Assembly: GCF_002954245.1 (NCBI RefSeq)
Contig: NZ_PPTG01000048.1
Coordinates: 1 to 64,000, forward strand
Length of the DNA: 64,000 nucleotides
Origin: Cryobacterium aureum
GTDB lineage: Bacteria; Actinomycetota; Actinomycetes; Actinomycetales; Microbacteriaceae
Direction of reading: 5' to 3'
Below the pieces are notes generated by a model. It did not search any database and was not told the origin of the DNA. It was given only the letters and a program-made list of their open reading frames with translations. Below, in pieces: positions 1 to 9,088 of the stretch (position 1 is its first letter; every line of letters starts with the position of its first letter). A program made the position numbers and the translations under genes.

Positions 1-2468
1 GTGGTACCTGGTCGGTGACGGCCGCGGCCCTCGTTGAGGGAGCGCACACCATCACCGTTTCGATCAAGGATGTTGCCGGCAATACCGGTACGGCGACGCA
101 GAGTCTGGCGCTTGATACGACGGCGCCATCGTTGGTCATTACCGGCGGCTCGTCGTTGACGACGGCTGATGGCACGCCGACGATTTCGGGTACGACGGAT
201 GCCCCGGTCGGTACGGCGGTCACTGTGGCGGTTGGCGGCCAAACGATGACGACAAATGTTGTTACGGGTGGTACCTGGTCGGTGACGGCCGCGGCCCTCA
301 TCGAGGGAGCGCACACCATCATCGTCTCAGTCACGGATCTGGCGGGTAACAGTGGCAGCTCCACGCAGGCCTTGACTCACGATGCTGAGGCACCGACCGT
401 GGTCTTTGCGGGTGGGACAACGCTGACGACACGCGATCGAACTCCGACTATTTCCGGCACGACCAACGCGGCAGATGGCAGCGTCGTTTCTGTGCTGATC
501 GACGGCACCACGGTGTCATCGACAGTGACGGCTGGTGCCTGGTCGCTACTCGCGGTCGACCTCGGTACCGATGGTGTCTACGCGGCCGTCGTCACCATCA
601 CTGTCGACGGCGTTGCCGGCACGGGGAGTCAGGCCATCACTCTGGACACGACGCCGCCGTCGCTGGTCATTTCCGGTGGTTCGTCGCGGACGACCGCTGA
701 TGGCACGCCGACCATTTCGGGTACGACGGATGCCCCGGTCGGTACGGCGGTCGCTGTGCTCGTTGCGGGCCAAACGCTGGCGACCACGGTTGTTGCCGGT
801 GGTACTTGGTCGGTCACGGCCGCGGCCCTCGTCGAGGGCGAGAATGCCATCACCGTTTCAATCACGGATGTTGCCGGTAATACCGGCACGGCGACCCAGA
901 CCATCACCTTGGACACCACGAGTCCCTCGCTGGCCATAGTCGCGGGTTCCACGCTGATCAACGACGCCACCCCGACCATCTCGGGCACAACGGATGTGGC
1001 CGACGGCACCGTTGTCACCGTCACCGTGGCCAACCAGACTTTGTCCGCCACCGTTATCGACGGCGCGTGGTCGGTCACCGCCGGCGCACTCAGCGACGGT
1101 ATTCACCGAGTTTCCGCTGTGGTCACTGACCCGGCGGGTAACAGCGAAACCGTGACACAGACGTATACGCTCGACACCCTCGCGCCCCTCCTGTCCATTT
1201 CTGGTGGGTCCGCACGCACCAGCGTCGATACGACACCGACCATTTCGGGCACGTCCGATGCACCCGTCGGCACCGCGGTATCCGTTCGGGTAGGGACCCA
1301 GACACTCACCGCCACAGTCATTGCGGGCGGCACGTGGTCGGTGACCGCCCGGGCGCTCGCCGAGGGCGGTCACACCATGACGGCGTCGATCACGGATGCC
1401 GCCGGTAACAGGGGTATCGCAACTCAGGTTTACAGCGTGGTCGCGGCCCCCGATGTCACTGTCACCGGGGGCGCGGCGGCAGCATCCAACAATTCAGCCC
1501 CGAACTTCGTCGGTACCTCGACGGCTGCGGCCGGGTCGGTTGTGACCGTAACGATCGGCGGCCAGGTTCTCACCACGACCGTGACGGCTGCCGGAACCTG
1601 GTCGGTCGAATCGGCCGAGATCTCCACCGACGGCGACTACACCGTCGCGGTAACCGTTGTGGACCGCGCAACGAACATCCCCGCAACGTCAGCCCAGGTC
1701 TTAACTGTCGACACGACCGCGCCCACTGTAGCCGTGACCGTGGCTCCGACGGGTCGAACGCGCGACACCACGCCGACACTGTCGGGAACGACGGATGCCC
1801 CGATCGGCGCGACAGTGTCAGTCACGGTGGCCGGACAGGTGTTGACCGCAACGGTGCAGGTCGGTGGCATCTGGACGGTTGAGCCCGCAGCGCTTGCCGA
1901 CGGAAACGTCGACCTCGTCGTAACGGCCGAAGACACACATGGAAATGCGCGCTCGGTTAGCCAGAGATTCGTGGTGGCCACCACGCCGCCGACCAATACC
2001 ACTCTCGAACAAACCGTTACGGAGGGTGCACGTGAGTCGCTGGCTGTCACCGGAGCCGATTTTGATCCCGGGGAGTCCGTTCAGATCTGGATCCACTCCA
2101 CACCCGTGCTGCTGTCAACCGTCACAGCTAATGCAAACGGCGCCATCGTGACCAGCGTCATCGTCCCCGCGGCGACAGCGGCCGGCCGGCACCACATCGT
2201 GATGATCGGCGTGACTTCCTCGACTGCGCAACTGGCGTCGGAGACGATCTCTGTCATCAACTCAGGCACCGGTGCCGGCACCAGGATCGGCGCCGGCACC
2301 GGCAGCGTCAGGATTGCAGAGGGCTCCCCGGAAACGAGCGAACTCGCCCGCACCGGAATTGACGCGACACCGGTCGGCGGCGCTGCACTGCTGCTGTTTC
2401 TCGCCGGTGTCCTCCTGCTGATCCTGCGGCTCCGGACCCGGAATATCCCCCGTCACATCAGTCAGTAA
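1..2468 (+). CDS. Ig-like repeat surface protein with sortase signal (5' partial)
   Basis: The frame is open from base 3 with no start in the window, so the N-terminus and export signal lie upstream; about 820 C-terminal residues are present. The visible part has eight modules of roughly 88 residues, each with a G(T/A/I)W(S/T) core and many opening with LDTTAP and GTPTISGTTDAP, as in bacterial Ig-like (Big) domains of large adhesins. The end carries LARTG (2343-2357), a hydrophobic stretch and a basic tail. This is a cell-wall sorting signal resembling the LAxTG motif of actinobacterial class E sortases. I infer a wall-anchored fibrous protein; its ligand is unknown. Modules near 3-90 and 268-355 are almost identical in DNA, suggesting recent duplication. 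A hairpin follows the stop codon. Confidence 0.85.
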   Translation, partial: GTWSVTAAALVEGAHTITVSIKDVAGNTGTATQSLALDTTAPSLVITGGSSLTTADGTPTISGTTDAPVGTAVTVAVGGQTMTTNVVTGGTWSVTAAALIEGAHTIIVSVTDLAGNSGSSTQALTHDAEAPTVVFAGGTTLTTRDRTPTISGTTNAADGSVVSVLIDGTTVSSTVTAGAWSLLAVDLGTDGVYAAVVTITVDGVAGTGSQAITLDTTPPSLVISGGSSRTTADGTPTISGTTDAPVGTAVAVLVAGQTLATTVVAGGTWSVTAAALVEGENAITVSITDVAGNTGTATQTITLDTTSPSLAIVAGSTLINDATPTISGTTDVADGTVVTVTVANQTLSATVIDGAWSVTAGALSDGIHRVSAVVTDPAGNSETVTQTYTLDTLAPLLSISGGSARTSVDTTPTISGTSDAPVGTAVSVRVGTQTLTATVIAGGTWSVTARALAEGGHTMTASITDAAGNRGIATQVYSVVAAPDVTVTGGAAAASNNSAPNFVGTSTAAAGSVVTVTIGGQVLTTTVTAAGTWSVESAEISTDGDYTVAVTVVDRATNIPATSAQVLTVDTTAPTVAVTVAPTGRTRDTTPTLSGTTDAPIGATVSVTVAGQVLTATVQVGGIWTVEPAALADGNVDLVVTAEDTHGNARSVSQRFVVATTPPTNTTLEQTVTEGARESLAVTGADFDPGESVQIWIHSTPVLLSTVTANANGAIVTSVIVPAATAAGRHHIVMIGVTSSTAQLASETISVINSGTGAGTRIGAGTGSVRIAEGSPETSELARTGIDATPVGGAALLLFLAGVLLLILRLRTRNIPRHISQ

Positions 2469-2476
2469 GCAAACTG

Positions 2477-2504
2477 CGCACCCGGGCTCTTCCGACCGGG
2501 TGCG
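2477..2504 (+). terminator. hairpin terminator after the Ig-repeat gene
   Basis: A perfect 9-bp inverted repeat, CGCACCCGG / CCGGGTGCG, with a 10-nt loop starts 9 nt after the stop codon of the Ig-repeat gene. There is no T-tract, as is common for actinobacterial terminators. Confidence 0.6.
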
Positions 2505-2538
2505 AGCGAGGCCGCCGCACTGATAGAATTCTGCAAGC

Positions 2539-2690
2539 GAAGGGGAGTATCCCTCTGGGCCCAATCGGGTTCTATGTCGCGATCGTCAATACGGGCCGCG
2601 CTGGCGGGGCCCCGGTCGCGGTGGTATCGATTGGTTCCGTTTGGACGCTATCGGTGCGGGAGAGACTTTCGGGTTCTGCTATACCCGACC
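2539..2690 (+). promoter_or_regulatory. yybP-ykoY (Mn2+) riboswitch upstream of terC
   Basis: Conserved blocks of the yybP-ykoY aptamer appear in the right order: AAGGGGAGTA at 2540-2549, CGTCAATACGG at 2584-2594 and GCGGGAGAGACTTT near 2657-2670, with GC-rich arms between them. A CGGGT/ACCCG hairpin (2671-2688) follows, then a T-rich stretch and the terC ribosome binding site. This RNA family is known to sense Mn2+ and often precedes TerC/Alx-type genes, which matches the neighbour. A TAGAAT at 2524-2529 could be its -10 box. Not folded by software here. Confidence 0.8.
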
Positions 2691-2712
2691 CCCTCATTTT
2701 TGAAAGGCCCCC

Positions 2713-3738
2713 GTGGAACTCGCCCTGCCTCTTTGGTTCGAAGCTGGATCTTTGGTCGTTTTGACCCTTATTCTGGTCGCCGACCTGCTCATCGTCTATA
2801 AGCGCCCGCACGTTCCGAGCATGCGCGAGGCCGGACTCTGGGTGGCGTTCTACGTTGGGCTCGCGCTCATTTTCGCCCTCTTGATGCTGGTTCTCGGTGA
2901 CGCTGAACATGCCGGTCAATTTCTCGCGGGCTGGCTGACCGAGTACAGCCTGTCAATCGATAACCTGTTTGTCTTCGTCATCATCATGGCCCGGTTCTCC
3001 GTGCCGCGAAAATACCAGCAGGAAGTGCTGATGGTGGGTATCATCATCGCTCTCGTGCTGCGCGGTATCTTCATTCTGCTCGGCGCCCAACTGATCGAAA
3101 GCTACGCCTGGATCTTCTACATCTTCGGCGCGTTCCTGTTCTATACCGCCGTGAAGCAGGCGTTCTCCTCTGAGGCAGAAACGGAAGAAAAAGAGAACGG
3201 CGTCATCCGTCTGCTCCGCCGCCGCATTCGAATCTCGTCAAAATTCGATGGCTCCAAGGTGCGCACGCTGGTCGACGGCAAGAAGATCTTCACGCCGATG
3301 CTGATCGTGTTCATCGCGATCGGCACCACCGACCTCATCTTCGCCCTCGATTCCATTCCAGCGATCTTCGGCATCACGACGAGTCCCTTCATCGTGTTCA
3401 CGGCCAATATCTTCGCCCTCATGGGCCTGCGCCAGTTGTACTTTCTACTCGGCGGACTGCTCGAACGTCTTGAATACCTCAAGTACGGCATCGCGGTCAT
3501 TCTCGGCTTCATCGGCGTCAAGCTCGTGCTGCACGCGATGCACACCAACGAAGTCCCCTTCATCAATGGTGGAGATCCCATGCTCTGGGCACCCGAGATC
3601 GGCACCTGGACCTCGCTTGGCGTAATCATCGGCAGTATGGCCGTGGCTACAGTGGCGAGCCTGATCAAGGCTGGTCACGATGCCAAAAAGCGTGGCCACA
3701 CGCTGGCCGAAGAGATTTCGGTAAACGTCAACGAATGA
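2713..3738 (+). CDS. terC: TerC/Alx-family integral membrane protein, probable Mn2+ exporter
   Basis: A 341-residue polytopic membrane protein with TerC-family hallmarks: an acidic residue in the first helix (VADLLIVYKRP), SIDNLFVF near residue 77 and TTDLIFALDSIPA near residue 205. The family was named for tellurite resistance, but members behind yybP-ykoY riboswitches act in manganese homeostasis, and the leader here carries that riboswitch. The GTG start is preceded by GAAAGG at 2703-2708. The cytoplasmic loop around residues 155-190 is charged and arginine-rich. Inference: the protein relieves Mn2+ excess. A tellurite role is less likely because no other ter genes are nearby. Confidence 0.88.
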   Translation: MELALPLWFEAGSLVVLTLILVADLLIVYKRPHVPSMREAGLWVAFYVGLALIFALLMLVLGDAEHAGQFLAGWLTEYSLSIDNLFVFVIIMARFSVPRKYQQEVLMVGIIIALVLRGIFILLGAQLIESYAWIFYIFGAFLFYTAVKQAFSSEAETEEKENGVIRLLRRRIRISSKFDGSKVRTLVDGKKIFTPMLIVFIAIGTTDLIFALDSIPAIFGITTSPFIVFTANIFALMGLRQLYFLLGGLLERLEYLKYGIAVILGFIGVKLVLHAMHTNEVPFINGGDPMLWAPEIGTWTSLGVIIGSMAVATVASLIKAGHDAKKRGHTLAEEISVNVNE

Positions 3739-3775
3739 CAGATCGAGGCCGGGCGTCGGCGAGCGGGGAGCTCTC

Positions 3776-4567
3776 ATGACTCTGCAACAGCAGAGCAGGA
3801 TTGAACTTTCCACCGCTGTCGCCCGCCTCTCTTTCAGCGTGCGCACCGATGTCGGCAGCGTGCGCAAGATCAACGAGGATAGCGTTTTCGCGCAGTCCCC
3901 AGTGTTCCTCGTAGCCGACGGCATGGGCGGCCACGCCCAGGGTGAGGTCGCCAGCCAGACGGTACTTCGGGTGTTCGACGAGCACATCGCGCGCGATCTG
4001 CCCTCGACGCCGGAGCGCATCCTCGATGCCATCCACTCGTCGAACGACGCCGTACGCGATCTGAGCGGAGCCGATGACTACGGCACCGCAGTGTCGGGAA
4101 CCACCCTCGCCGGCATCGCCTTCGTCGACGCCGGCGATTCCGGCGGCTACCACTGGATGGCCTTCAACGTCGGCGATTCCCGCGTCTACACCTGGACCGA
4201 CGGTGTTTTGGCCCAGTTGTCCGTTGACCATTCCGCAGTACAGGAGATGGTCGACGCTGGCCTGATTTCGGTCGACGACGCCGAGAAACATCCAGAGCGC
4301 AACGTCATCACCCGAGCGATCGGCGCCGACGAGTTTGTCGATGCCGACGTCTGGCTGCTGCCGGCCCTGGCCCACCAGTCCTTTTTGATCTGCTCCGACG
4401 GGCTGACCAAAGAACTCGACGACGCGGCGATCGCGGGGGTCTTGGCCATGGACATCCGCCTGGATGCCGCGGGGCGCAGCGTCGCCGACATTCTCGTTGA
4501 CCAAGCCATCGAGCATGGAGGCCACGACAACGTGAGTGTCGTCTACCTGGAGTCGGCGTTCGACTGA
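3776..4567 (+). CDS. PP2C-family serine/threonine protein phosphatase
   Basis: A 263-residue single-domain PPM phosphatase, expected to be cytosolic. Metal-binding motifs are present in order: RTDVGSVRKINEDS (residues 23-36), VADGMGGHAQGE (about 45-56), FNVGDSRVY (about 130), SDGLTKELDD (about 205) and GGHDNVSVVYL at the C-terminus. It lacks the transmembrane and extracellular segments of full-length mycobacterial PstP, so it resembles the soluble Stp/PrpC form. The start follows GGGGAG with good spacing. No kinase partner is adjacent, so the substrate cannot be deduced. Confidence 0.9.
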   Translation: MTLQQQSRIELSTAVARLSFSVRTDVGSVRKINEDSVFAQSPVFLVADGMGGHAQGEVASQTVLRVFDEHIARDLPSTPERILDAIHSSNDAVRDLSGADDYGTAVSGTTLAGIAFVDAGDSGGYHWMAFNVGDSRVYTWTDGVLAQLSVDHSAVQEMVDAGLISVDDAEKHPERNVITRAIGADEFVDADVWLLPALAHQSFLICSDGLTKELDDAAIAGVLAMDIRLDAAGRSVADILVDQAIEHGGHDNVSVVYLESAFD

Positions 4568-4611
4568 ACGTCCGAGCAAGCATTCGCGAGCCGAGTGACT
4601 GGGCGAGGTGT

Positions 4612-4617
4612 TACCCT
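4612..4617 (+). promoter_or_regulatory. -10 box for a leaderless leuCD leader transcript
   Basis: TACCCT lies 6 nt before the ATG of the leucine leader peptide, the TANNNT-N6-ATG arrangement seen at many genes of this window. Transcription would start at or next to the ATG. No clear -35 element is visible. Confidence 0.5.
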
Positions 4618-4623
4618 GAAGCC

Positions 4624-4671
4624 ATGGTGCTGAGCCGACTTCTTCTGTGCCGCGACGAGTCCCTGTCCTGA
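4624..4671 (+). CDS. leucine-rich leader peptide of leuCD
   Basis: A 15-codon ORF, MVLSRLLLCRDESLS, with five leucines including three consecutive Leu codons (CTT CTT CTG, 4639-4647). Directly after the Leu run begins the 5' arm of an 11-bp hairpin (4649-4689), and leuC follows. A ribosome stalled on scarce Leu-tRNA would cover the 5' arm and prevent the hairpin, the logic of amino acid attenuation. The peptide seems to start on a leaderless mRNA. Recognition rests on composition, position and hairpin geometry, not on homology. Confidence 0.65.
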   Translation: MVLSRLLLCRDESLS

Positions 4672-4689
4672 GGCCTCCCTCGTCGCGGC
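4649..4689 (+). terminator. attenuator hairpin upstream of leuC
   Basis: Perfect 11-bp stem GCCGCGACGAG (4649-4659) / CTCGTCGCGGC (4679-4689). It overlaps the end of the leader peptide ORF and starts 2 nt after its Leu-codon run. It lacks a U-tract, so it may terminate transcription Rho-independently in the actinobacterial manner or block the leuC translation start region. Confidence 0.6.
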
Positions 4690-4731
4690 GTTCAGCGTGG
4701 CTGCCATCGATTCGTGAGGAAGACGCTCAAA

Positions 4732-6192
4732 ATGACCAACGTAATACCCACTTCGCAAAAACGCTCCGGCATTGGCCTTCGTACCCTCGCCGAGAAAGTC
4801 TGGGATAAGCACCTCGTCACCAAGGGCGAGAACGGCACGCCCGACCTGATCTATATTGACCTGCACCTATTGCACGAGGTCACCAGCCCTCAGGCCTTCG
4901 ACGGTCTGCGCCTGGCCAATCGCCCGCTCCGCCGTCCTGATCTGACCATCGCGACTGAAGACCACAACACGCCGACGCTGGCTATCGACAAGCCCATCGT
5001 TGACCTGACTAGCCGCACCCAGATCGAGACCCTGCGTCGCAACTGCGCCGAATACGGCGTGCGTCTGCACTCTCTCGGTGACATCGAGCAGGGCATTGTG
5101 CACGTCGTCGGCCCGCAGCTCGGCCTGACCCAGCCCGGCATCACCGTGGTCTGCGGCGACTCACACACCTCTACCCACGGCGCTTTCGGGGCCATGGCGC
5201 TCGGCATCGGCACGAGCGAGGTCGAGCACGTCATGGCCACCCAGACGCTGCCGCTGAACCCGTTCAAGACCATGGCCATCACGGTCAATGGTGCCCTGCG
5301 CACGGGAGTCACCGCGAAGGACATCATCCTTGCCGTGATCGCCAAAATTGGCACCGGCGGGGGAGCCGGCTACGTGCTCGAATATCGTGGTGAGGCCATT
5401 CGCGCTCTCTCCATGGAGGGGCGCATGACCATCTGCAACATGTCGATCGAGGCTGGCGCCCGCGCCGGCATGGTCGCACCCGACCAGGTCACCTACGACT
5501 ATCTTAAAGGCCGTGCTCACGCGCCCCGCGGCGCCGACTGGGATGCTGCCGTCGCCTACTGGCAGACGCTGGCCACGGATGAGGGCGCGAGCTACGACGC
5601 CGAGGTCATTATTGACGCTAACGAGCTCGAACCGTTCGTCACCTGGGGCACCAACCCCGGCCAGGGCGTGTCCCTGAGCGGATCCGTTCCGAACCCCAAC
5701 GAGATCGTCGACGCCAACGAGCGCTCGGCGGCCGAGCGGGCCCTGGAATATATGGATCTCGCGGCCGGCACTCCGATGAAGGACATTCGGGTCGATACCG
5801 TCTTCCTCGGCTCCTGCACCAACAGCCGGGTCGAAGACCTGCGCGCCGCCGCTGAAATCATCAAGGGCAAAACCAAGGCCGAGGGACTGCGCATGATGGT
5901 CGTACCCGGCTCCGCGCGAGTGCGCATCGAGGCCGAAGCCGAGGGGCTCGATAAAATTTTCCTCGATTTCGGTGCCGAATGGCGGTTCGCCGGCTGTTCG
6001 ATGTGCCTCGGTATGAACCCCGACCAGCTCGAACCTGGCGAACGCTGCGCCTCGACCAGCAACCGCAACTTTGAAGGACGTCAGGGCAAAGGCGGACGCA
6101 CGCACTTGGTGTCGCCGCTCGTCGCGGCCGCCACGGCCATTCGCGGCACGCTCTCGAGTCCGTGGGACCTCGACCAGGCTGGAGATCAGTAA
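4732..6192 (+). CDS. leuC: 3-isopropylmalate dehydratase large subunit
   Basis: LeuC isomerises 2- to 3-isopropylmalate with LeuD in leucine synthesis and belongs to the aconitase family. The 486-residue product shows [13 protein letters not shown] (from about residue 142) and the three [4Fe-4S] cysteine ligands: Cys362 in GSCTNSR and Cys422/Cys425 in [14 protein letters not shown] 4732 is preferred to GTG 4714 because GAGGAAG (4716-4722) is a good ribosome binding site for it. leuD follows after 2 nt, so the two are co-transcribed. The leucine-rich leader peptide and hairpin upstream suggest attenuation by leucine supply. Confidence 0.96.
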   Translation: MTNVIPTSQKRSGIGLRTLAEKVWDKHLVTKGENGTPDLIYIDLHLLHEVTSPQAFDGLRLANRPLRRPDLTIATEDHNTPTLAIDKPIVDLTSRTQIETLRRNCAEYGVRLHSLGDIEQGIVHVVGPQLGLTQPGITVVCGDSHTSTHGAFGAMALGIGTSEVEHVMATQTLPLNPFKTMAITVNGALRTGVTAKDIILAVIAKIGTGGGAGYVLEYRGEAIRALSMEGRMTICNMSIEAGARAGMVAPDQVTYDYLKGRAHAPRGADWDAAVAYWQTLATDEGASYDAEVIIDANELEPFVTWGTNPGQGVSLSGSVPNPNEIVDANERSAAERALEYMDLAAGTPMKDIRVDTVFLGSCTNSRVEDLRAAAEIIKGKTKAEGLRMMVVPGSARVRIEAEAEGLDKIFLDFGAEWRFAGCSMCLGMNPDQLEPGERCASTSNRNFEGRQGKGGRTHLVSPLVAAATAIRGTLSSPWDLDQAGDQ

Positions 6193-6194
6193 CC

Positions 6195-6815
6195 ATGCAG
6201 AAATTCACGACCGTCACCGGCATCGCGGTGCCGCTGCGCCGTTCCAACGTCGATACCGACCAGATTATCCCCGCCGTGCATCTCAAGCGCGTCACGCGCA
6301 CCGGCTTTGAAGACGCGTTGTTCGCGGCCTGGCGCCTCGACCCGGACTTCGTCATCAATAAGAAGGAGTACCAGGGCGGGCGCGTGCTCATCGCTGGGGC
6401 CGACTTCGGAATCGGTTCCTCGCGTGAACACGCGGTCTGGGCCCTGCGCGACTACGGGTTCGACGTGGTGCTCAGCCCCCGATTCGGTGACATCTTTCGC
6501 GGCAACTCCGGCAAGCAGGGGCTGCTCGCCGGCCAGATCAGTGAAGCGGATGCCGAAACCCTGTGGAACCTGATCGAGAGCGACCCTGGCATTGAGTTGA
6601 CCGTGGATCTGGTGAGTAAAACCGCGCGTGTCGGCGATCTGACCGTGAATTTTGAGATCGATGATTACACTAGATGGCGGCTGCTCGAAGGTCTTGATGA
6701 CATCGGGCTGACGCTACGGAACGAAGCGCGCATCAGCGAATTCGAAACGACGCGAGAGTCGTGGTTGCCCCAAACCCTTCCCGCGCAGTCCCCGGAATCA
6801 ATCTCAACGCGTTAA
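6195..6815 (+). CDS. leuD: 3-isopropylmalate dehydratase small subunit
   Basis: The 206-residue swivelling-domain partner of LeuC. It has the typical opening with [20 protein letters not shown], then [17 protein letters not shown] and [16 protein letters not shown]. The ATG at 6195 lies 2 nt after the leuC stop and behind GGAGA. An in-frame GTG farther upstream lies within leuC and would add residues not expected in the family. The C-terminal 25 residues or so are low in recognisable motif. Confidence 0.96.
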   Translation: MQKFTTVTGIAVPLRRSNVDTDQIIPAVHLKRVTRTGFEDALFAAWRLDPDFVINKKEYQGGRVLIAGADFGIGSSREHAVWALRDYGFDVVLSPRFGDIFRGNSGKQGLLAGQISEADAETLWNLIESDPGIELTVDLVSKTARVGDLTVNFEIDDYTRWRLLEGLDDIGLTLRNEARISEFETTRESWLPQTLPAQSPESISTR

Positions 6816-6852
6816 TTTGTATGGCACCAATTTGCACGAGGACAGGTAATTT

Positions 6853-8292
6853 GTGAGCACTCTCAGCGAAACCCGGCGTGATCAAGAGGCGAAGAAATTG
6901 AACAACGCGAGGCTCAACGACGACGCGAACGAGCGGGGGAGTGCTCAGAACCACGGGGCCTCCGTTGGCCTCACCGCCGACAAGATCACCATCCGCGGCG
7001 GTATTCCGCTGGTCGGCCGGATCGAGGTGAAGGGGGCGAAGAACCTCGTCACCAAGGCCATGGTCGCCGCTCTGCTCGGGGAAACCCCGAGCGTGCTCAA
7101 GGACGTTCCGAACATCAGTGATGTTCGGATCGTTCGGGGGCTGCTCGAGGTGCACGGCGTCAAGGTGACCGAGGGCGCCGAACCCGGCGACCTCATCCTC
7201 GACCCGGTCGACGTGGAGAGCGCGCACTTCGCCGCGATCGACGCTCATGCCGGCTCGAGCCGGATCCCGATCCTGTTCTGCGGGCCGCTGCTGCATCGAC
7301 TCGGCGAGGCGTTCATCCCCGACCTCGGCGGTTGCCGAATCGGCGACCGCCCGATCGATTTTCACCTCGAAGTGCTGCGCAAGTTTGGTGCCGTCGTCGA
7401 GAAGCAGCCGAACGGCATCCGTATGTCGGCTCCGAACGGTCTTAGGGGCGCCAAGCTCGAGCTTCCGTACCCGAGCGTGGGGGCGACCGAACAGGTGCTG
7501 CTCACCGCGGTGCGTGCTGACGGCCTCACCGAGCTCAAGGGCGCGGCGATCGAGCCCGAGATCATGGATCTCATCAACATTTTGCAGAAAATGGGAGCGA
7601 TCATCACGGTCGATACCGACCGAGTGATCCGCATCGAGGGCGTCGAACGCCTGGTGGGTTACAACCACCGCGCCCTGTTCGACCGCAACGAGGCCGCCAG
7701 CTGGGCTGCCGCGGCCCTCGCAACCGACGGCGACATCTTCGTCGGTGGAGCCCGGCAGCCCGAGATGATCACCTTTCTCAACGTCTTCCGCAAGGTCGGT
7801 GGCGCGTTCGATATCTGTGACGACGGCATCCGCTTCTATCACCCCGGTGGCGACCTCAAGCCCGTCATCATCGAAACAGGCGTTCACCCCGGCTTCATGA
7901 CGGACTGGCAGCAGCCGCTCGTCATCGCGCTGACCAAGGCACACGGCACGTCGATCGTGCACGAGACGGTCTACGAACAGCGGTTCGGCTTCGTCGATGC
8001 GCTGGTGGAAATGGGCGCGACCATTCAGATTCACAAGGAATGCCTCGGTGGCCACACGTGCCGGTTCGGGCAGCGCAACTTCAACCACTCGGCCGTCATC
8101 ACCGGCCCGACGAAGCTGCACGGCGCCGACATCGTCGTGCCCGACCTGCGCGGCGGCTTCAGCCACCTGATCGCCGCGCTCTCGGCCGAGGGCACCTCAA
8201 CGGTCAGCAACGTGGGTATCATCAGCCGGGGCTACGAGAACTTCATCGGCAAGCTGCGGCTTTTGGGGGCGGACTTCGATCTCGAAGGATAA
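6853..8292 (+). CDS. murA: UDP-N-acetylglucosamine 1-carboxyvinyltransferase
   Basis: MurA transfers enolpyruvate from PEP to UDP-GlcNAc, the first committed step of peptidoglycan synthesis (cytosol). The EPSP-synthase-like fold is evident from IRGGIPLVGRIEVKGAKN near residue 48 and LGGCRIGDRPIDFHL, which includes the PEP-binding, fosfomycin-target position, here Cys161. At 479 residues it is longer than the usual 420 because of a hydrophilic N-terminal extension of about 45 residues. The GTG at 6853 has GAGGACAGG upstream, but a later start cannot be excluded. Followed closely by plsC. Confidence 0.93.
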   Translation: MSTLSETRRDQEAKKLNNARLNDDANERGSAQNHGASVGLTADKITIRGGIPLVGRIEVKGAKNLVTKAMVAALLGETPSVLKDVPNISDVRIVRGLLEVHGVKVTEGAEPGDLILDPVDVESAHFAAIDAHAGSSRIPILFCGPLLHRLGEAFIPDLGGCRIGDRPIDFHLEVLRKFGAVVEKQPNGIRMSAPNGLRGAKLELPYPSVGATEQVLLTAVRADGLTELKGAAIEPEIMDLINILQKMGAIITVDTDRVIRIEGVERLVGYNHRALFDRNEAASWAAAALATDGDIFVGGARQPEMITFLNVFRKVGGAFDICDDGIRFYHPGGDLKPVIIETGVHPGFMTDWQQPLVIALTKAHGTSIVHETVYEQRFGFVDALVEMGATIQIHKECLGGHTCRFGQRNFNHSAVITGPTKLHGADIVVPDLRGGFSHLIAALSAEGTSTVSNVGIISRGYENFIGKLRLLGADFDLEG

Positions 8293-8299
8293 TAGGCGC

Positions 8300-9088
8300 G
8301 TGCCTGAAAATGAAGACGTGCCAGCAGCCCCCGAGTCGCCGACCCGAATCCGTTCGGAGAAGAGCCGGCCTTCGGCGTTCTGGATTCTCGCCGGGCTGAT
8401 CCTGCCGGTGATGAACCTTGCGGCCCGATACGAGATTATCGACGCCCACAAGTTTCCGCGCAGCGGTGCGTTCGTCTTCTCGCCGAACCACTACAGCGAG
8501 ATCGATCCAGTGGTCATGGGCGTCGTGGCCTGGAAGCTGGGGCGGCTGCCGCGGTTTCTGGCGAAGGCATCCGTTTTCAGTATTCCGGTCCTCGGCTGGG
8601 TGCTGGCCAAATCGGGCCAGATTCCGGTGCAGCGCGGCGGATCGGTGCGCGGAAGCCAGCCGGTCAAGGCCGCCCAACGTCTGGTTGAAAAAGGCCAGAT
8701 CGTGGTCGTCTACCCGGAAGGTTCGCTCACCCGTGACCCTGACCTGTGGCCGATGCGCGGCAAGACCGGAGCCGTGCGTATCGCGCTCGAGCAGGGCATT
8801 CCGATCGTGCCAGCCGCCCACTGGGGCACCCAGAAGCTGATGCCACGGTATTCCAAGAAGATCAGCCTGTTTCCGCGCAAAACCATCCGGGTGAAAATCG
8901 GTGACCCGCTCGACCTCGCCCAGTTTCGCGGGCGCAGCCTCGACACCGCGACACTCAACGAGGCGACCGCCGTCGTGATGGTTGCCATCACGGCGCTGCT
9001 CGAAGATCTGCGCGGCGAGAAGGCCCCGACCAAGCGCTGGAACCCGTCGGAGCACAATCAGAAGGAGACCGGTCGTTTTGAAGCCTAG
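8300..9088 (+). CDS. plsC: 1-acyl-sn-glycerol-3-phosphate acyltransferase
   Basis: A lysophosphatidate acyltransferase acting at the inner membrane face in phospholipid synthesis. Motif I NHYSEID (HX4D) lies near residue 54, motif III YPEGSLTRDPDLWPM near 137 and a PAAHWGTQ motif near 172. GTG start 8 nt after the murA stop. Its end overlaps the TTG start of gpsA by 11 nt, so acyl transfer and glycerol-3-phosphate supply are coupled. Length (262 residues) is normal. Confidence 0.93.
   Translation: MPENEDVPAAPESPTRIRSEKSRPSAFWILAGLILPVMNLAARYEIIDAHKFPRSGAFVFSPNHYSEIDPVVMGVVAWKLGRLPRFLAKASVFSIPVLGWVLAKSGQIPVQRGGSVRGSQPVKAAQRLVEKGQIVVVYPEGSLTRDPDLWPMRGKTGAVRIALEQGIPIVPAAHWGTQKLMPRYSKKISLFPRKTIRVKIGDPLDLAQFRGRSLDTATLNEATAVVMVAITALLEDLRGEKAPTKRWNPSEHNQKETGRFEA

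Noticed and set aside
2713..3738. Tellurite resistance locus
   Set aside because: Only terC is present, with no terA/B/D/E/Z, and the Mn2+ riboswitch gives a better explanation.
4714..4731. GTG 4714 as the leuC start
   Set aside because: It overlaps the GAGGAAG ribosome binding site that serves ATG 4732 and would add six residues outside the conserved protein.
6733..8166. 477-codon antisense frame opposite murA
   Set aside because: Lies within and opposite a certain gene, has no family motif, and such long antisense frames are expected from strong GC bias at third codon positions.
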